A stretch of 23,183 bases of DNA from the NCBI GenBank assembly GCA_002254285.1, contig NIUZ01000005.1, forward strand, positions 1 through 23,183, read 5' to 3'. Under the pieces are notes generated by a model. That model was not told where the DNA came from, did no database searches, and saw only the letters and a program-made list of their open reading frames with translations. The position numbers and the translations under genes are program-made. This stretch comes from Bacteroidetes bacterium 4572_112. GTDB lineage: Bacteria > Bacteroidota > Bacteroidia > Bacteroidales > UBA1556. This document shows positions 1-9,400 of this stretch, in pieces; the stretch's first letter is position 1, and each line of letters starts with the position of its first letter.

Positions 1-450
1 TAGAAGTTTTAAATAAATTTAGATATCCTCTTATATTTTTAGCTGAATTTTTAGGCTTTTGTGTAACACGGGCATCCTGCCCGTAGTTTCCTTTAAGCAA
101 TAACAATCATCGGGCAGTATTGCCCGAGATACAGATAAATCTCCTCCAGAAATTTTAAATAAATATAGATATCCTCTTATATTTTTAGCTGAATTTTTAG
201 GCTTTTGTGTAGCACGGGCATCCTGCCCGTAGTTTCCTTTAAGCAATAACTATCATCGGGCAGTATTGCCCAAGATACAGATGAATAATCTCTAGAAGTT
301 TTAAATAAATTTAGATATCCTCTTATATTTTTAGCTGAATTTTTAGGCTTTTGTGTAACACGGGCATCCTGCCCGTAGTTTCCTTTAAGCAATAACTAAG
401 CAATAACTATCATCGGGCAGGATACCCGAGATACAGATAAACCTCTTTTA
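1..450. repeat. Three 146-bp tandem repeats with paired REP-like palindromes
   Basis: Three near-identical units begin at 1, 147 and 293, an exact 146-bp period; the third is longer because of an 11-bp duplication (AAGCAATAACT at 387-397 and 398-408). Each unit has an AT-rich half and a half with two GC-rich palindromes about 27 bases apart. Palindrome A is ACGGGCA-tcc-TGCCCGT (68-84, 214-230, 360-376). Palindrome B is TCGGGCA-gtat-TGCCCGA (110-127) and is degenerate in copies two (257-272) and three (414-428). B in copy three is nearly the reverse complement of A, so the two look like inverted copies of one REP-type motif. The frame shifts at each repeat because 146 is not a multiple of 3, so the open frames through it are not genes. 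The array may run past the left edge of the window. Confidence 0.9.
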
Positions 451-724
451 AAAACTTAAACTAGCCACTCTAATTTTCATTCAGTAAAAATGGCAAACAT
501 TTTAATAATTTAGTAATTTAGTAATTTGATACTATAACAATTTATCAATTCCCCCAAAACATAATGATTATCACATATAAAATCCACTAAAATTACTCAA
601 CTCCCTAATTACCCAAACATTAAAGAGTTTTTATAAAATAAACAAAGCTAATATACCTACATATAGCTATTGTCCATGATTTTTACAAGCAGTTATTTTG
701 CACGCATAAATCAAAACAATAATT
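451..724. other. AT-rich intergenic leader before the porin
   Basis: This stretch has no credible open frame or RNA gene. It contains a short run of an 8-bp direct repeat (TTTAGTAA, about 2.5 copies, near 508-528). Its only likely function visible is to carry the porin promoter near its right end. Confidence 0.5.
670..700 (+). promoter_or_regulatory. Candidate Bacteroidota promoter for the porin
   Basis: TTG at 670-672 is followed after 20 bases by TTATTTTG at 693-700, one mismatch from the Bacteroidota -7 consensus TAnnTTTG, with -33-like spacing. The inferred start of transcription would give a leader of about 20 bases before the ATG at 725. Prediction from motif only. Confidence 0.35.
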
Positions 725-1915
725 ATGAAGAAAATATTTTACACATTAGCAATATTAATAATTGCATCAACTGCAATTAAGGCACAAAATAATGATAGCG
801 TGGTACAGTATCAGAATACCGCCCAGCGATTATTGAGCGCGAATAAAGGTTTCACCATTGGTGGATATGGCCAGATAGACTATAATCAGCCAATAAGTTC
901 TAGTGAATTTAATAATGGCACTTTGGATATACATCGCTTGGTACTTTTATTTGGATATAACTTTAACGATAGACTTAAGTTTGTATCGGAAGTAGAATAC
1001 GAGCATGTAAAGGAAGTCTATGTTGAGCAGGCATTTATGCAATACAAACTCAATGATTATGTAAACTTACAAGGTGGACTATTGCTTATTCCAATGGGCA
1101 TAGTGAACGAATATCACGAACCACCTGCTTATAATGGTGTTGAAAGACCTATGGTAGATAAGTATATTGTTCCAACAACATGGCGCGAGATAGGTTTTGG
1201 AGTAAATGGAAACATTATTGAAGCCTCTCTTAAATACCAACTTTATGTTGTCAACGGGTTTAATGGATATGATGGTAGCAGCCATTTCAGTGCAAAAAAC
1301 GGATTACGTAAAGGACGACAGAAAGGTGCTGACTCATATATTAGCGCTCCTAACTATAGTGCAAAAGTAGATTATTACGGTATTCGTGGTTTAAATATTG
1401 GATTATCGGGCTACTATGGCAAGAGTCAATCTACTGCTTATGATGGACTTGACAAAAGCGATGAGCAAGCAATAAAATCAGCGGATTCCACAGTAATAAA
1501 CGTGGCTATGCTTGGTATTGATTTCAGATATCAACTTAAGGGATTAGCGCTTAGAGGTCAGTTTATTTATAGTAATTTAGGAAATACCGACCAGTATAAC
1601 CAAATGCTAAACACCGATATGGGAAGTGCTATGCTAGGCTATTATGCAGAAGTAGGTTACGATGTTTTTAGCCTATCGAGTAAATTCAAAAGTCAATTGA
1701 TACCTTTTGTACGTTACGAAGTGTATAATACGCAACATAAGGTAGAGGGTAATATCCAAAAGGAAGACAAGTATAATACTAGCATTATAACTACAGGTGT
1801 ATCATGGAAAATGACACCACAAGTAGTAGTAAAGGCTGATTATCAATTTTACAAAACAGCAGCAGAAAGCAATTATAATCAAATGTTTAATGCTGGAATA
1901 GGAATGATGTTCTAA
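725..1915 (+). CDS. Outer-membrane porin, phosphate-selective porin O/P-like
   Basis: This 396-residue protein starts with a clear signal peptide (Lys-Lys, hydrophobic core, cleavage after about Ala20 in IKA|Q). The mature part reads as alternating beta-strands with many Tyr, Gly and aromatic residues and ends in Phe (GIGMMF), as expected for an outer-membrane barrel. The N-terminal GGYGQIDYNQ region, then strands rich in LQGGLLLIPMGIVNEYHEPP, resemble the phosphate-selective porin O/P superfamily, whose members let small anions or other solutes cross the outer membrane. Substrate cannot be told from sequence. It precedes an FMN-binding protein gene by 12 bases, so the two were probably one transcript, suggesting a link with periplasmic redox chemistry. 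The ATG is preceded by AT-rich sequence without a Shine-Dalgarno, normal for this phylum. Confidence 0.8.
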   Translation: MKKIFYTLAILIIASTAIKAQNNDSVVQYQNTAQRLLSANKGFTIGGYGQIDYNQPISSSEFNNGTLDIHRLVLLFGYNFNDRLKFVSEVEYEHVKEVYVEQAFMQYKLNDYVNLQGGLLLIPMGIVNEYHEPPAYNGVERPMVDKYIVPTTWREIGFGVNGNIIEASLKYQLYVVNGFNGYDGSSHFSAKNGLRKGRQKGADSYISAPNYSAKVDYYGIRGLNIGLSGYYGKSQSTAYDGLDKSDEQAIKSADSTVINVAMLGIDFRYQLKGLALRGQFIYSNLGNTDQYNQMLNTDMGSAMLGYYAEVGYDVFSLSSKFKSQLIPFVRYEVYNTQHKVEGNIQKEDKYNTSIITTGVSWKMTPQVVVKADYQFYKTAAESNYNQMFNAGIGMMF

Positions 1916-1927
1916 AACTAAAATCTC

Positions 1928-2397
1928 ATGCGAGTAATTGCCATTATAATCATGATAGTATTTTCTCTTGCTGGCTTTGGTCAGCTGAATCGGAAAATCA
2001 ACTAAATGGAAGTTTCTTTACTATTGAATCAGGAGCTTCAAGTGGTGAGCTAATTTATATAGGAAGAATTAAAAGCTGTAGATCGGGAGGCTGTTCCATT
2101 GACCGAGATACGAAGGACGATAATTACGAATACTTTGATTATATAATTGGTTTTGACTCAAATAACAAAATCAAAGGCATTAAGATTTATAGTTATCAAG
2201 CTACTCATGGTCAAGAAGTAACCGCTAGGTGGTGGTTAAAGCAGTTTTACAATCACCGCAGTAATAAAGCCTTTGAGGTAAATAAGGATATTGATGCAAT
2301 ATCTGGCGCAACCATATCAGTATATGCTATGGTTGATGATGTAAATTATGTAAATCAGGAGCTTCTTAAGCTACTAAAAAGTGATAATATATTATAA
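1928..2397 (+). pseudogene. FMN-binding domain protein, frameshifted after the signal peptide
   Basis: The frame from ATG 1928 encodes a typical signal peptide (MRVIAIIIMIVFSLAGFGQ) but stops at 2003-2005. From about 1981 the next frame encodes a coherent ~138-residue domain to TAA 2395-2397, with no start codon of its own near its beginning. This part carries SCRSGGCS, the YQATHGQEVTARWW segment and DAISGATIS. The last matches the D-x-[ST]-G-A-[ST]-x-[ST] flavinylation motif of NqrC/RnfG-type FMN_bind domains, in which the final Thr or Ser is esterified to FMN by ApbE. Adding one base near 1983 would join the parts as FGQ-A-ESENQ with a good signal-peptidase site, so a single-base deletion or assembly error is the simplest explanation. 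If intact, the product would be a small exported flavoprotein moving electrons outside the inner membrane. Confidence 0.8.
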
Positions 2398-2410
2398 TGA
2401 TATTCTCTTA

Positions 2411-2444
2411 AAACAAAAAAAGCCCCGAGCAAAACTCGGGGCTT
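2411..2444 (-). terminator. Rho-independent terminator of the small OMP gene
   Basis: A perfect 9-bp stem AGCCCCGAG (2421-2429) / CTCGGGGCT (2435-2443) with a 5-base loop is followed on the minus strand by seven T residues (complement of 2414-2420). It lies 23 bases past the stop of the minus-strand gene at 2467. On the plus strand it has no T run, but the stem may still help end transcription from the porin side. Confidence 0.92.
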
Positions 2445-2466
2445 CCAATATTATGTATATAAAATA

Positions 2467-3258
2467 TTAGAATACCATAGTAATACCAACATTTAAACCA
2501 AATGAAGAGAATGGTGCTTTTTGACGCATCATTACTGTAGCTTTAGCTGGATCATAATTTGGATTACCGAAAGTATTATCACTAGAATCATCTACCTCAT
2601 CAAGGAAAGTATATTCCTTTTGACTAGTAGTCATTGCACCTAGTTGATCTTTACCATCAACATCATATTGAGTAAAAGTAGCAGAACCACTCTTGATAGA
2701 CATACCAATATACTCAACTTCACCAAATAAATTCATATTATCAGTAAGTTCAAATTGGTAACCAATAGCACCTGCAAAACCTATAGAAAAAGAGCCATGA
2801 GTTTCCATCTCTGTTTCTTTCTTAAGACCCATACCCATAAAATCATCATCAACAGCAGTAATAACTGTACTTCCCATAACAGGAATAATCATACCAAAGC
2901 GACCATAAAATCCATTATCTAATTTATAAACTAAAGAAGGAATAAGACGTAAGCCATTAGACTTAGCTTCTTCTAAATAATTCTTATGCTCGTCTTTAGT
3001 TTGTGTAGCGCCAAATAAATAGCTAACACCCATTTCAACACCCATGTTATCAGTAAACATATAACCGGCTTTTAGTGTAGTATTGAATCCTTGGCCATAA
3101 CTACCATAGATGTTAGTAGTTTTTGTTCCATCTACTGATGTACCATTCACTCGCTTACTAGCACCCATTCCGTAACCGACACCAAGACCAGCATAAAATT
3201 GAGCACTCATTGTAGTTGCTAAAAATAGTGCAACAACTAATAGTAAATTCTTTTTCAT
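2467..3258 (-). CDS. Small outer-membrane beta-barrel protein
   Basis: The 263-residue product has a signal peptide (MKKNLLLVVALFLATTMSA|Q) and then the AGLGVGYGMG start typical of OmpA/OmpX-like or porin-family beta-barrels (Pfam-type OMP_b-brl). Alternating strands such as KAGYMFTDNMGVEMGVSYLFG and GLNVGITMVF follow, and the chain ends in Phe, the usual barrel-assembly signal. The length suggests an 8- to 10-stranded barrel. Acidic loops (DEVDDSSDN) would be surface exposed. It has its own promoter and terminator, so it is a single-gene unit. A specific function cannot be assigned; proteins of this kind are often abundant structural or adhesion-related surface proteins. Confidence 0.8.
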   Translation of the reverse strand: MKKNLLLVVALFLATTMSAQFYAGLGVGYGMGASKRVNGTSVDGTKTTNIYGSYGQGFNTTLKAGYMFTDNMGVEMGVSYLFGATQTKDEHKNYLEEAKSNGLRLIPSLVYKLDNGFYGRFGMIIPVMGSTVITAVDDDFMGMGLKKETEMETHGSFSIGFAGAIGYQFELTDNMNLFGEVEYIGMSIKSGSATFTQYDVDGKDQLGAMTTSQKEYTFLDEVDDSSDNTFGNPNYDPAKATVMMRQKAPFSSFGLNVGITMVF

Positions 3259-3304
3259 AATCGTAAAATTAAATTTAATTTGTTTATTTTGTGATTTGTC
3301 ATAA

Positions 3305-3312
3305 CAAATATA
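3305..3312 (-). promoter_or_regulatory. -7 box (TATATTTG) of the small OMP gene
   Basis: Read on the minus strand, TATATTTG is a perfect match to the Bacteroidota -7 consensus TAnnTTTG and lies 46 bases before the ATG. No well-placed -33 TTTG is seen. The implied leader is about 40 bases. Confidence 0.5.
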
Positions 3313-3439
3313 GTAAAATTACTGATTAGCAGCATTTATATTAGCCAACTAATTCACATAAAATTGTTAATAAATATAATTAGTGATTTAGGATGAACAT
3401 ATATCTACTGATATAAGGATAATGAAGAGAAAAGAAGTA

Positions 3440-6400
3440 TTATTGAGACAAGGTAAATCGTAAGCTAATACCTGCTTTAATATTGGAGTTTGGATATTGA
3501 GACGACACAAAAGGATTATTTATTACCTGATCGTAGAAAACTTTAAAAGTTAAACTTCTGCTAAACTGATAATCTCCCGAGAAGTTAATGGACATAATAC
3601 TTTGCCCTTGACTAATCTGGTCTATATCTTCAATTAGTTTACGAAGTATTGTTTTGTTTTTACGGATTGAGAAGTCTAATTTCAGATTTATATCACTCTT
3701 AAATGTTTTTGAACCTCCACCAAGTTTTAGCTTCAGAGGAACCTCCTTAAACCTATAACCTGTACCTATAATAAGTTCATCACTTTTTATCTCTGTAATC
3801 TGGTTATTAGAGAAGCTCATGGCTATATTTCTACTTTTACGAACAGCAACCTTTAGAATAAGGCTATTCTCCAAAGTCATATCAAAGTTAATAAGTGGGC
3901 TATATTGCTCATTTACGCTCACCATTGTCATATCATATTCAGGAATATAGTTGTTTCCCAACTGATCGCGGACCCAAGCCACACCATCATCACCAATCTT
4001 ATAAAGTACATTATTAGTAAACGAACCTACGGTATATGTACTTGTATAAGCGTGAGTAATATTTATGGACTTAAACCACTGGGCAATAAACTCAATTTTA
4101 GTAAGCCCATTATAAGAAAAACGCCAGTTTGGAAGCGGTATTTTAGGGAAAGCTACCAATCCAATGCTATTAGGATCTTTTCCGCTATAGGCAGCAAGGA
4201 AAGAATACATCATCACCTCTCTGTTAGTTCGCGAATATCCATCAGGATACAGTATACCATTCAATGTATCAAGCTGATAAGTACCATCCCATTTACGAGT
4301 TCCGCTATTGGCTAATCGCTCGGCTATTGGAAGCAGGAATTGTTTGAAATTTTCGAAAGTAGCATTAGTATAAGTTTTTTCATCATCCTTAACAAAACTT
4401 GTACGCCAAGTATTATACGACATAGAGAACGAACCCGAAACCGTAGGAGTATATGAGGCGTAGTTTTGCGATAAGGTATCATATCGCCAATACTCTTGGG
4501 CAATTTCAGAATAATTTCTTAAGAAAGTAAGCTCTATTTTCATGCTTGGAATAGGCTCTATGGAAATACGTCCATTAATATTTGAAGTATGCTTTCGTAT
4601 TGTAGGATTATTAAGTTTCTGACTTTCGGTAATCCAACCATTTTGCGCTGCTCGCTCAGCAATATTTATTTGCTTACCAAATATAAAGTCCCATCCTGGA
4701 GCATATTGATTATTCCAGCTAGCACCCAATGCACCAGGGTTTTGGTTAAAACCTGGCAATAATGTTCCGTTTGATTCTGTATAAGAAAAGTTAGCACTAC
4801 GCACCATCATCATAACCCTTAATGAAGCATCAAGTATAATCTTTCCCCAGTTTTTATTCGCTTTTTTTATTGAATCTTGCTCAGCTGTAGGTATATTCAT
4901 TTTAAAAGAATTACGACTTGCCATTCCTCTAGAGCTTCCTTTTTGATTAATCTTTTTCAAATAATCAATCTTATTATAAAGGCGAGTAAGGTTTCCTGTT
5001 ACATTAACTTGTATTTTATTAGAATTCTCAATTGTATTTCCCAAAAACTGAGTAGAAAGAGGAGCTGCTGTCCAACGATACATACCACCATATCGCGTTG
5101 TAAGATTTATCCAGCTCAAAATTGGAATTTTATTTATCGGCACGGCATAATTCACATTATAACTTTGGTTAAAATTAGTAGTTCTACCAAAATCAGCAAT
5201 ATTTTGCCATACGGTATCCCTATACTCATGCCAGCCACTAGAGTTTTTATCAACCAAGCCAGCAGGCTCATCAATACGCGCTTGCACATTGGCCTTATAA
5301 TCAAATTTCAAGCTTCTACTAAAGTCGTAACGCAAATCGTAATTTCTGGTCCAGCTAAATGTCTTTACATAGGTTGGGTTTATTATTATTAGCGATCGGG
5401 TTTTTTTACGCATCAAACTCTCATTATATAATCTATCGACATTGGTACGGAAACCAATTTGCTTAGGCAATAAGTTGAAATTAAAATCACGAATAAGTCT
5501 AAGGCTCTTATACTTACGCAAAAATTTACTCTTTGAAAAAGGTTTGTAATTTTTAGGTTTCTTAGTAAAAGTATAGCCTATTGCACCTTTATACTGACGC
5601 TTATCATCATATTCAATATCAATATTACTACGGTACTGTTGCGAATATTGATAGGTAAAATCAAAGTTCTCGACATCATAAATATGAGGTTTACCAGATG
5701 TACCGGTACGCATTTTCTTCACATTCATAAGGTTAAAACTGGTGCGCTTGGTATAGTCAGTAGAAATTAATCGTACCGAATCGCGCTCAGCTTTAGTTTT
5801 AAAAGTTGCAAGATCATCCTCGTATTTTATATCTGGATTTACTGGATTAAATTCTGGGTCTTTAAAAGTTTCACTAACATCAAAGTGCATTGGAATACGT
5901 ATTCCTGATTTCTCAGGGAAGAATTTACCAAGCTCCAAATTAGTAGCAAAATCGTAACCATAAATATTTTCTTGCTGACGCTCGTTTACTTTTTGTTCAA
6001 TGGAACCAAAGCCTGCAGTACTAATATTACCTGCCAAAACTACGTTTCCTAAATCAGCAAGGTCAGCAGCAATTACAGTATTTGCAGCCCATCCTCCCGA
6101 CTCATCAAAATCTGTAACCCTAAGTTCGTTCACCCAAATTTCAGCACATTTGTCAAGGCCATCATCCATTGCGCTTCCGGGTATTGCTTTAGGATTTCTA
6201 ATACCAATCATAATGGTTTTTACAGCACTTAATGTAGGCGTACCAACAATGGTAATTTTATTTTGCCCATCAATTGCAATAAAAGGGGTGTTCATACTAA
6301 TATTACCATTAGGATTCTCACGAATAGCAATATTACGTGCTTGCTTGGCATTTAATAATTTCTGAAGTTCAAGGTTTATTTCATTTTCTGAAGGCCAAAT

Positions 6401-9400
6401 ATCGTTTTCATCTGTAGTATACCAAGGTGTTAGCTTAAGAGGTATTTCGTATTCGTAATAGTTTTCTGTAAAATCCGTTCCCAAACGAATAAAGAAATGT
6501 AGGTCGCCATCCTGCAAAGGCTTATTTGCGTATGCTTCCTCAGCATGGATAAACATATTCAGTTTTTTATATCTACGAAAATCAAAATCAGTAGTTTTAT
6601 ATGCTGCACGAGCATCTCCATCTTGCAAATTACAAACTTTAAGAACAACACTCTGCTCATTCATTTGCGAAGTTCGTGCTGGATTATATGCTAGCTCTCG
6701 TTCAATACCGGGAGGTAGAACATAAGGAATAGGGCTTCTTTTTCCGTTTTCTTCAATATTTACTCTAGTTACATCAAAGCTTGTAGCTCCATTGCCATTG
6801 CCTGGCAAATAATCTCCAGGAGATAATAACTCATCACCATATTTACGCCACTCATTGCGTATAAGCTCTAAAGTAGCAAAACGAAGTACTGCCTTTTCCG
6901 AGAAATTTTTCATAAACATACGCATGAAACGTATTGATGTAAAATCTTGAATTTGACCAATTACTTTATCTGGCTCACTAACCGGAATCCTAAATTGATA
7001 CCACTTTACATTTGCAGTAGTACCATTCTTAAGCTTTACATTTGCTTCGTAAATATCAGAAATATAATTTTCGCCCTGAACCATCTTCGCAGGATTAAGC
7101 TGCACACGATATTGGAAATATCTTTCCTCTTCACTTAGCGTATTATCTTGATTTATATCCTCTACATCTGGAACAGTAGTGGATGTGGTAGGATATGTTT
7201 CGGGGCTTTGTTGTGCTGTTGGTGAGTTGCCATCTACCCCATTATATTTTTTATATCTTTCGAGAATGCTCAATAAATCAGCATCGTAATCCGAGCCTCT
7301 GAAATAATGGTAATCATCATTTGAAGGATCTTTGTCAGCATCAATATAAGCCTGCGAACCTGTGCCGTATAAAGTGCCTATTCTATCTAAATATTTTACC
7401 TGATAAAATGATCTTTCATCAACAGTTCTAAGTCCATCATAACCCACATCCTGATATTCTCGAGCATCGGGATTATTATCAAAGGAATTAGTCAATGCTT
7501 GCAATGTAGGCACTAAACCCCAAATTGTGGTATCAACATTTGTTCTCACATCTGAAGTTGGCAAGCCATTTTCAAAGGCCTTTCTACCATCACGCAATAT
7601 ATCTTCCGAAATATCTCCAAGGTTGAAATATAAATCTCCACCATTTTGCATTCCTTGTTCTGGTCCTGAGCCATCAGGATCCACAAAAGGGTCCATCAGC
7701 CAAAATTCTATATACTCAACATTTGTGGCAGTAAAATCAGTACTCTCGATTTGTCGCATTACTCCTGCCCAACGACTTTCGGGACTAAGTAGTGAACCAT
7801 CAGGATTAATACCTTTTGAGATTCCACCACCCTCAACATCAAAGTTATAAGGACCACGCTCATTAGGATAATATGCAAGGTTGAATACGGGTAAATTTGT
7901 AGGTACGTTTCCTGTTTGCTCTTTATTGGGGAAAACTTCTTTTTCAAACACCTCACGCACATAATGATTAGACTGAGCATCTTTATCATTCTTAATATAT
8001 TCGGGAGTAAGGTTATTATTTCTTACAAATAATGGATCAATAACATACCACGATAGCTGGGCTCTATTATATCCTATTTCTAAAGTATTTTTTAATCCGG
8101 CTTCAGGAAACATATCAGTAGAATACTGCCCTTGAGGAGTACTTGCTAATTTCCATCTACCAACATTCATAAGGTCAATTCCCGAGGAGCTACCTTCAAA
8201 ATCATCAATATATGACACTCCGGTATTTCCTAAAGCTCGTGGGTGACCAGGAATCATATGCGCAAATTCACCGGTAATACTTACCATTGATGGGGCTTTG
8301 GTATCAATAAAAGGAATTTTATCAATCATTTTGGTAAGCCAACGCGATTCTTTCTGATAACTACCATCAAGACCCCAAATTGTATTTGAAATTGGCTCAT
8401 CACCAGTATTTACCTTCTGAGTAAGAGGTCTTTCTGTAAGGTTCATGATTGTTGCTCCCAACATAAAGTCCTTATTCACCTCATAATCAATATGTGCTCC
8501 CAAAAGGGTTTTGGACTGAATATTAAACATAGAGTTACTTTCCAACGAAATATTGATTGGCGTTCCTGAGTTTAAGATTCCTTCGTTAATAATTTTTACT
8601 CTACCAAGAGTATAATCCACTGTATAATCCACATTTTCGCGAAGAGGAACACCACCAGCAGTAACCTTTACCGAACCCTGAGGCACATTCATGGCCATTA
8701 GCGATATTTCCGAACCAGCACCAGATTTATAACGCCCTTCCATGGCAAATCTGTTTTTATCGGGATACTGACGCGCAAGATGTTTTGTTAAAGTATAAAG
8801 TGAATCATAGGCATATTTTGATGCTAATTGCGAGTTTGGATTATTAGGGTCAATGGCTTTACGTAGGTCTTCACCAAAAGGCTCTAGCACTGGGAAGAAA
8901 ATTCTACCATTTCGAGATTCCACAGTACCACCATTTGTAGCAGCACCGTCGATATAATCAAAAACACCATCAGAAATTGGATCGAGCTGAGTGTTCAATT
9001 TATCAAGTCCCATTGCTTGTATAAGAGGTTGACCACTTATTGCTCCTTCGGTAATAAATCCTGTAGGAACACCAAATTCTGGGTTTTCGTATACAACATT
9101 AAGTCTAAAATCTTCTGCCGATAATTGATAAGCCTGCAATGAGTATACGTTTTTCATCATCAGGTCCCAAGTAGGAATTTTGGTATTTACATTGGTAGAT
9201 TTCAGTAACTTAACCATAAGGTTTTGCGGAGCTACTATTCCTTGATCCGAGAATTCTCCAACCTGGCGAACAGTAGTATCTCCAACTATTGTATACTGAT
9301 ATGCTACGGCAAGTACTTGATCCGAATTCAGTCTAGAGTTAATTGATATAAAACCCAGCTTTGAGTTAATTGTATATTCTCTAGATGTTAATCGACGAGC

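Noticed and set aside
31..392. Two overlapping 71-residue minus-strand open frames across the repeats
   Set aside because: They read through 146-bp tandem repeats in different frames (146 is not divisible by 3) and resemble translated REP palindromes, not a protein family.
1928..2005. Short 25-codon ORF as a standalone small peptide
   Set aside because: It is the signal peptide of the FMN-binding protein whose domain continues in the next frame.
3400..3415. TATATC-tact-GATATA hairpin downstream of sprA
   Set aside because: Six A-T-rich pairs and no following T run; expected by chance in such AT-rich DNA.
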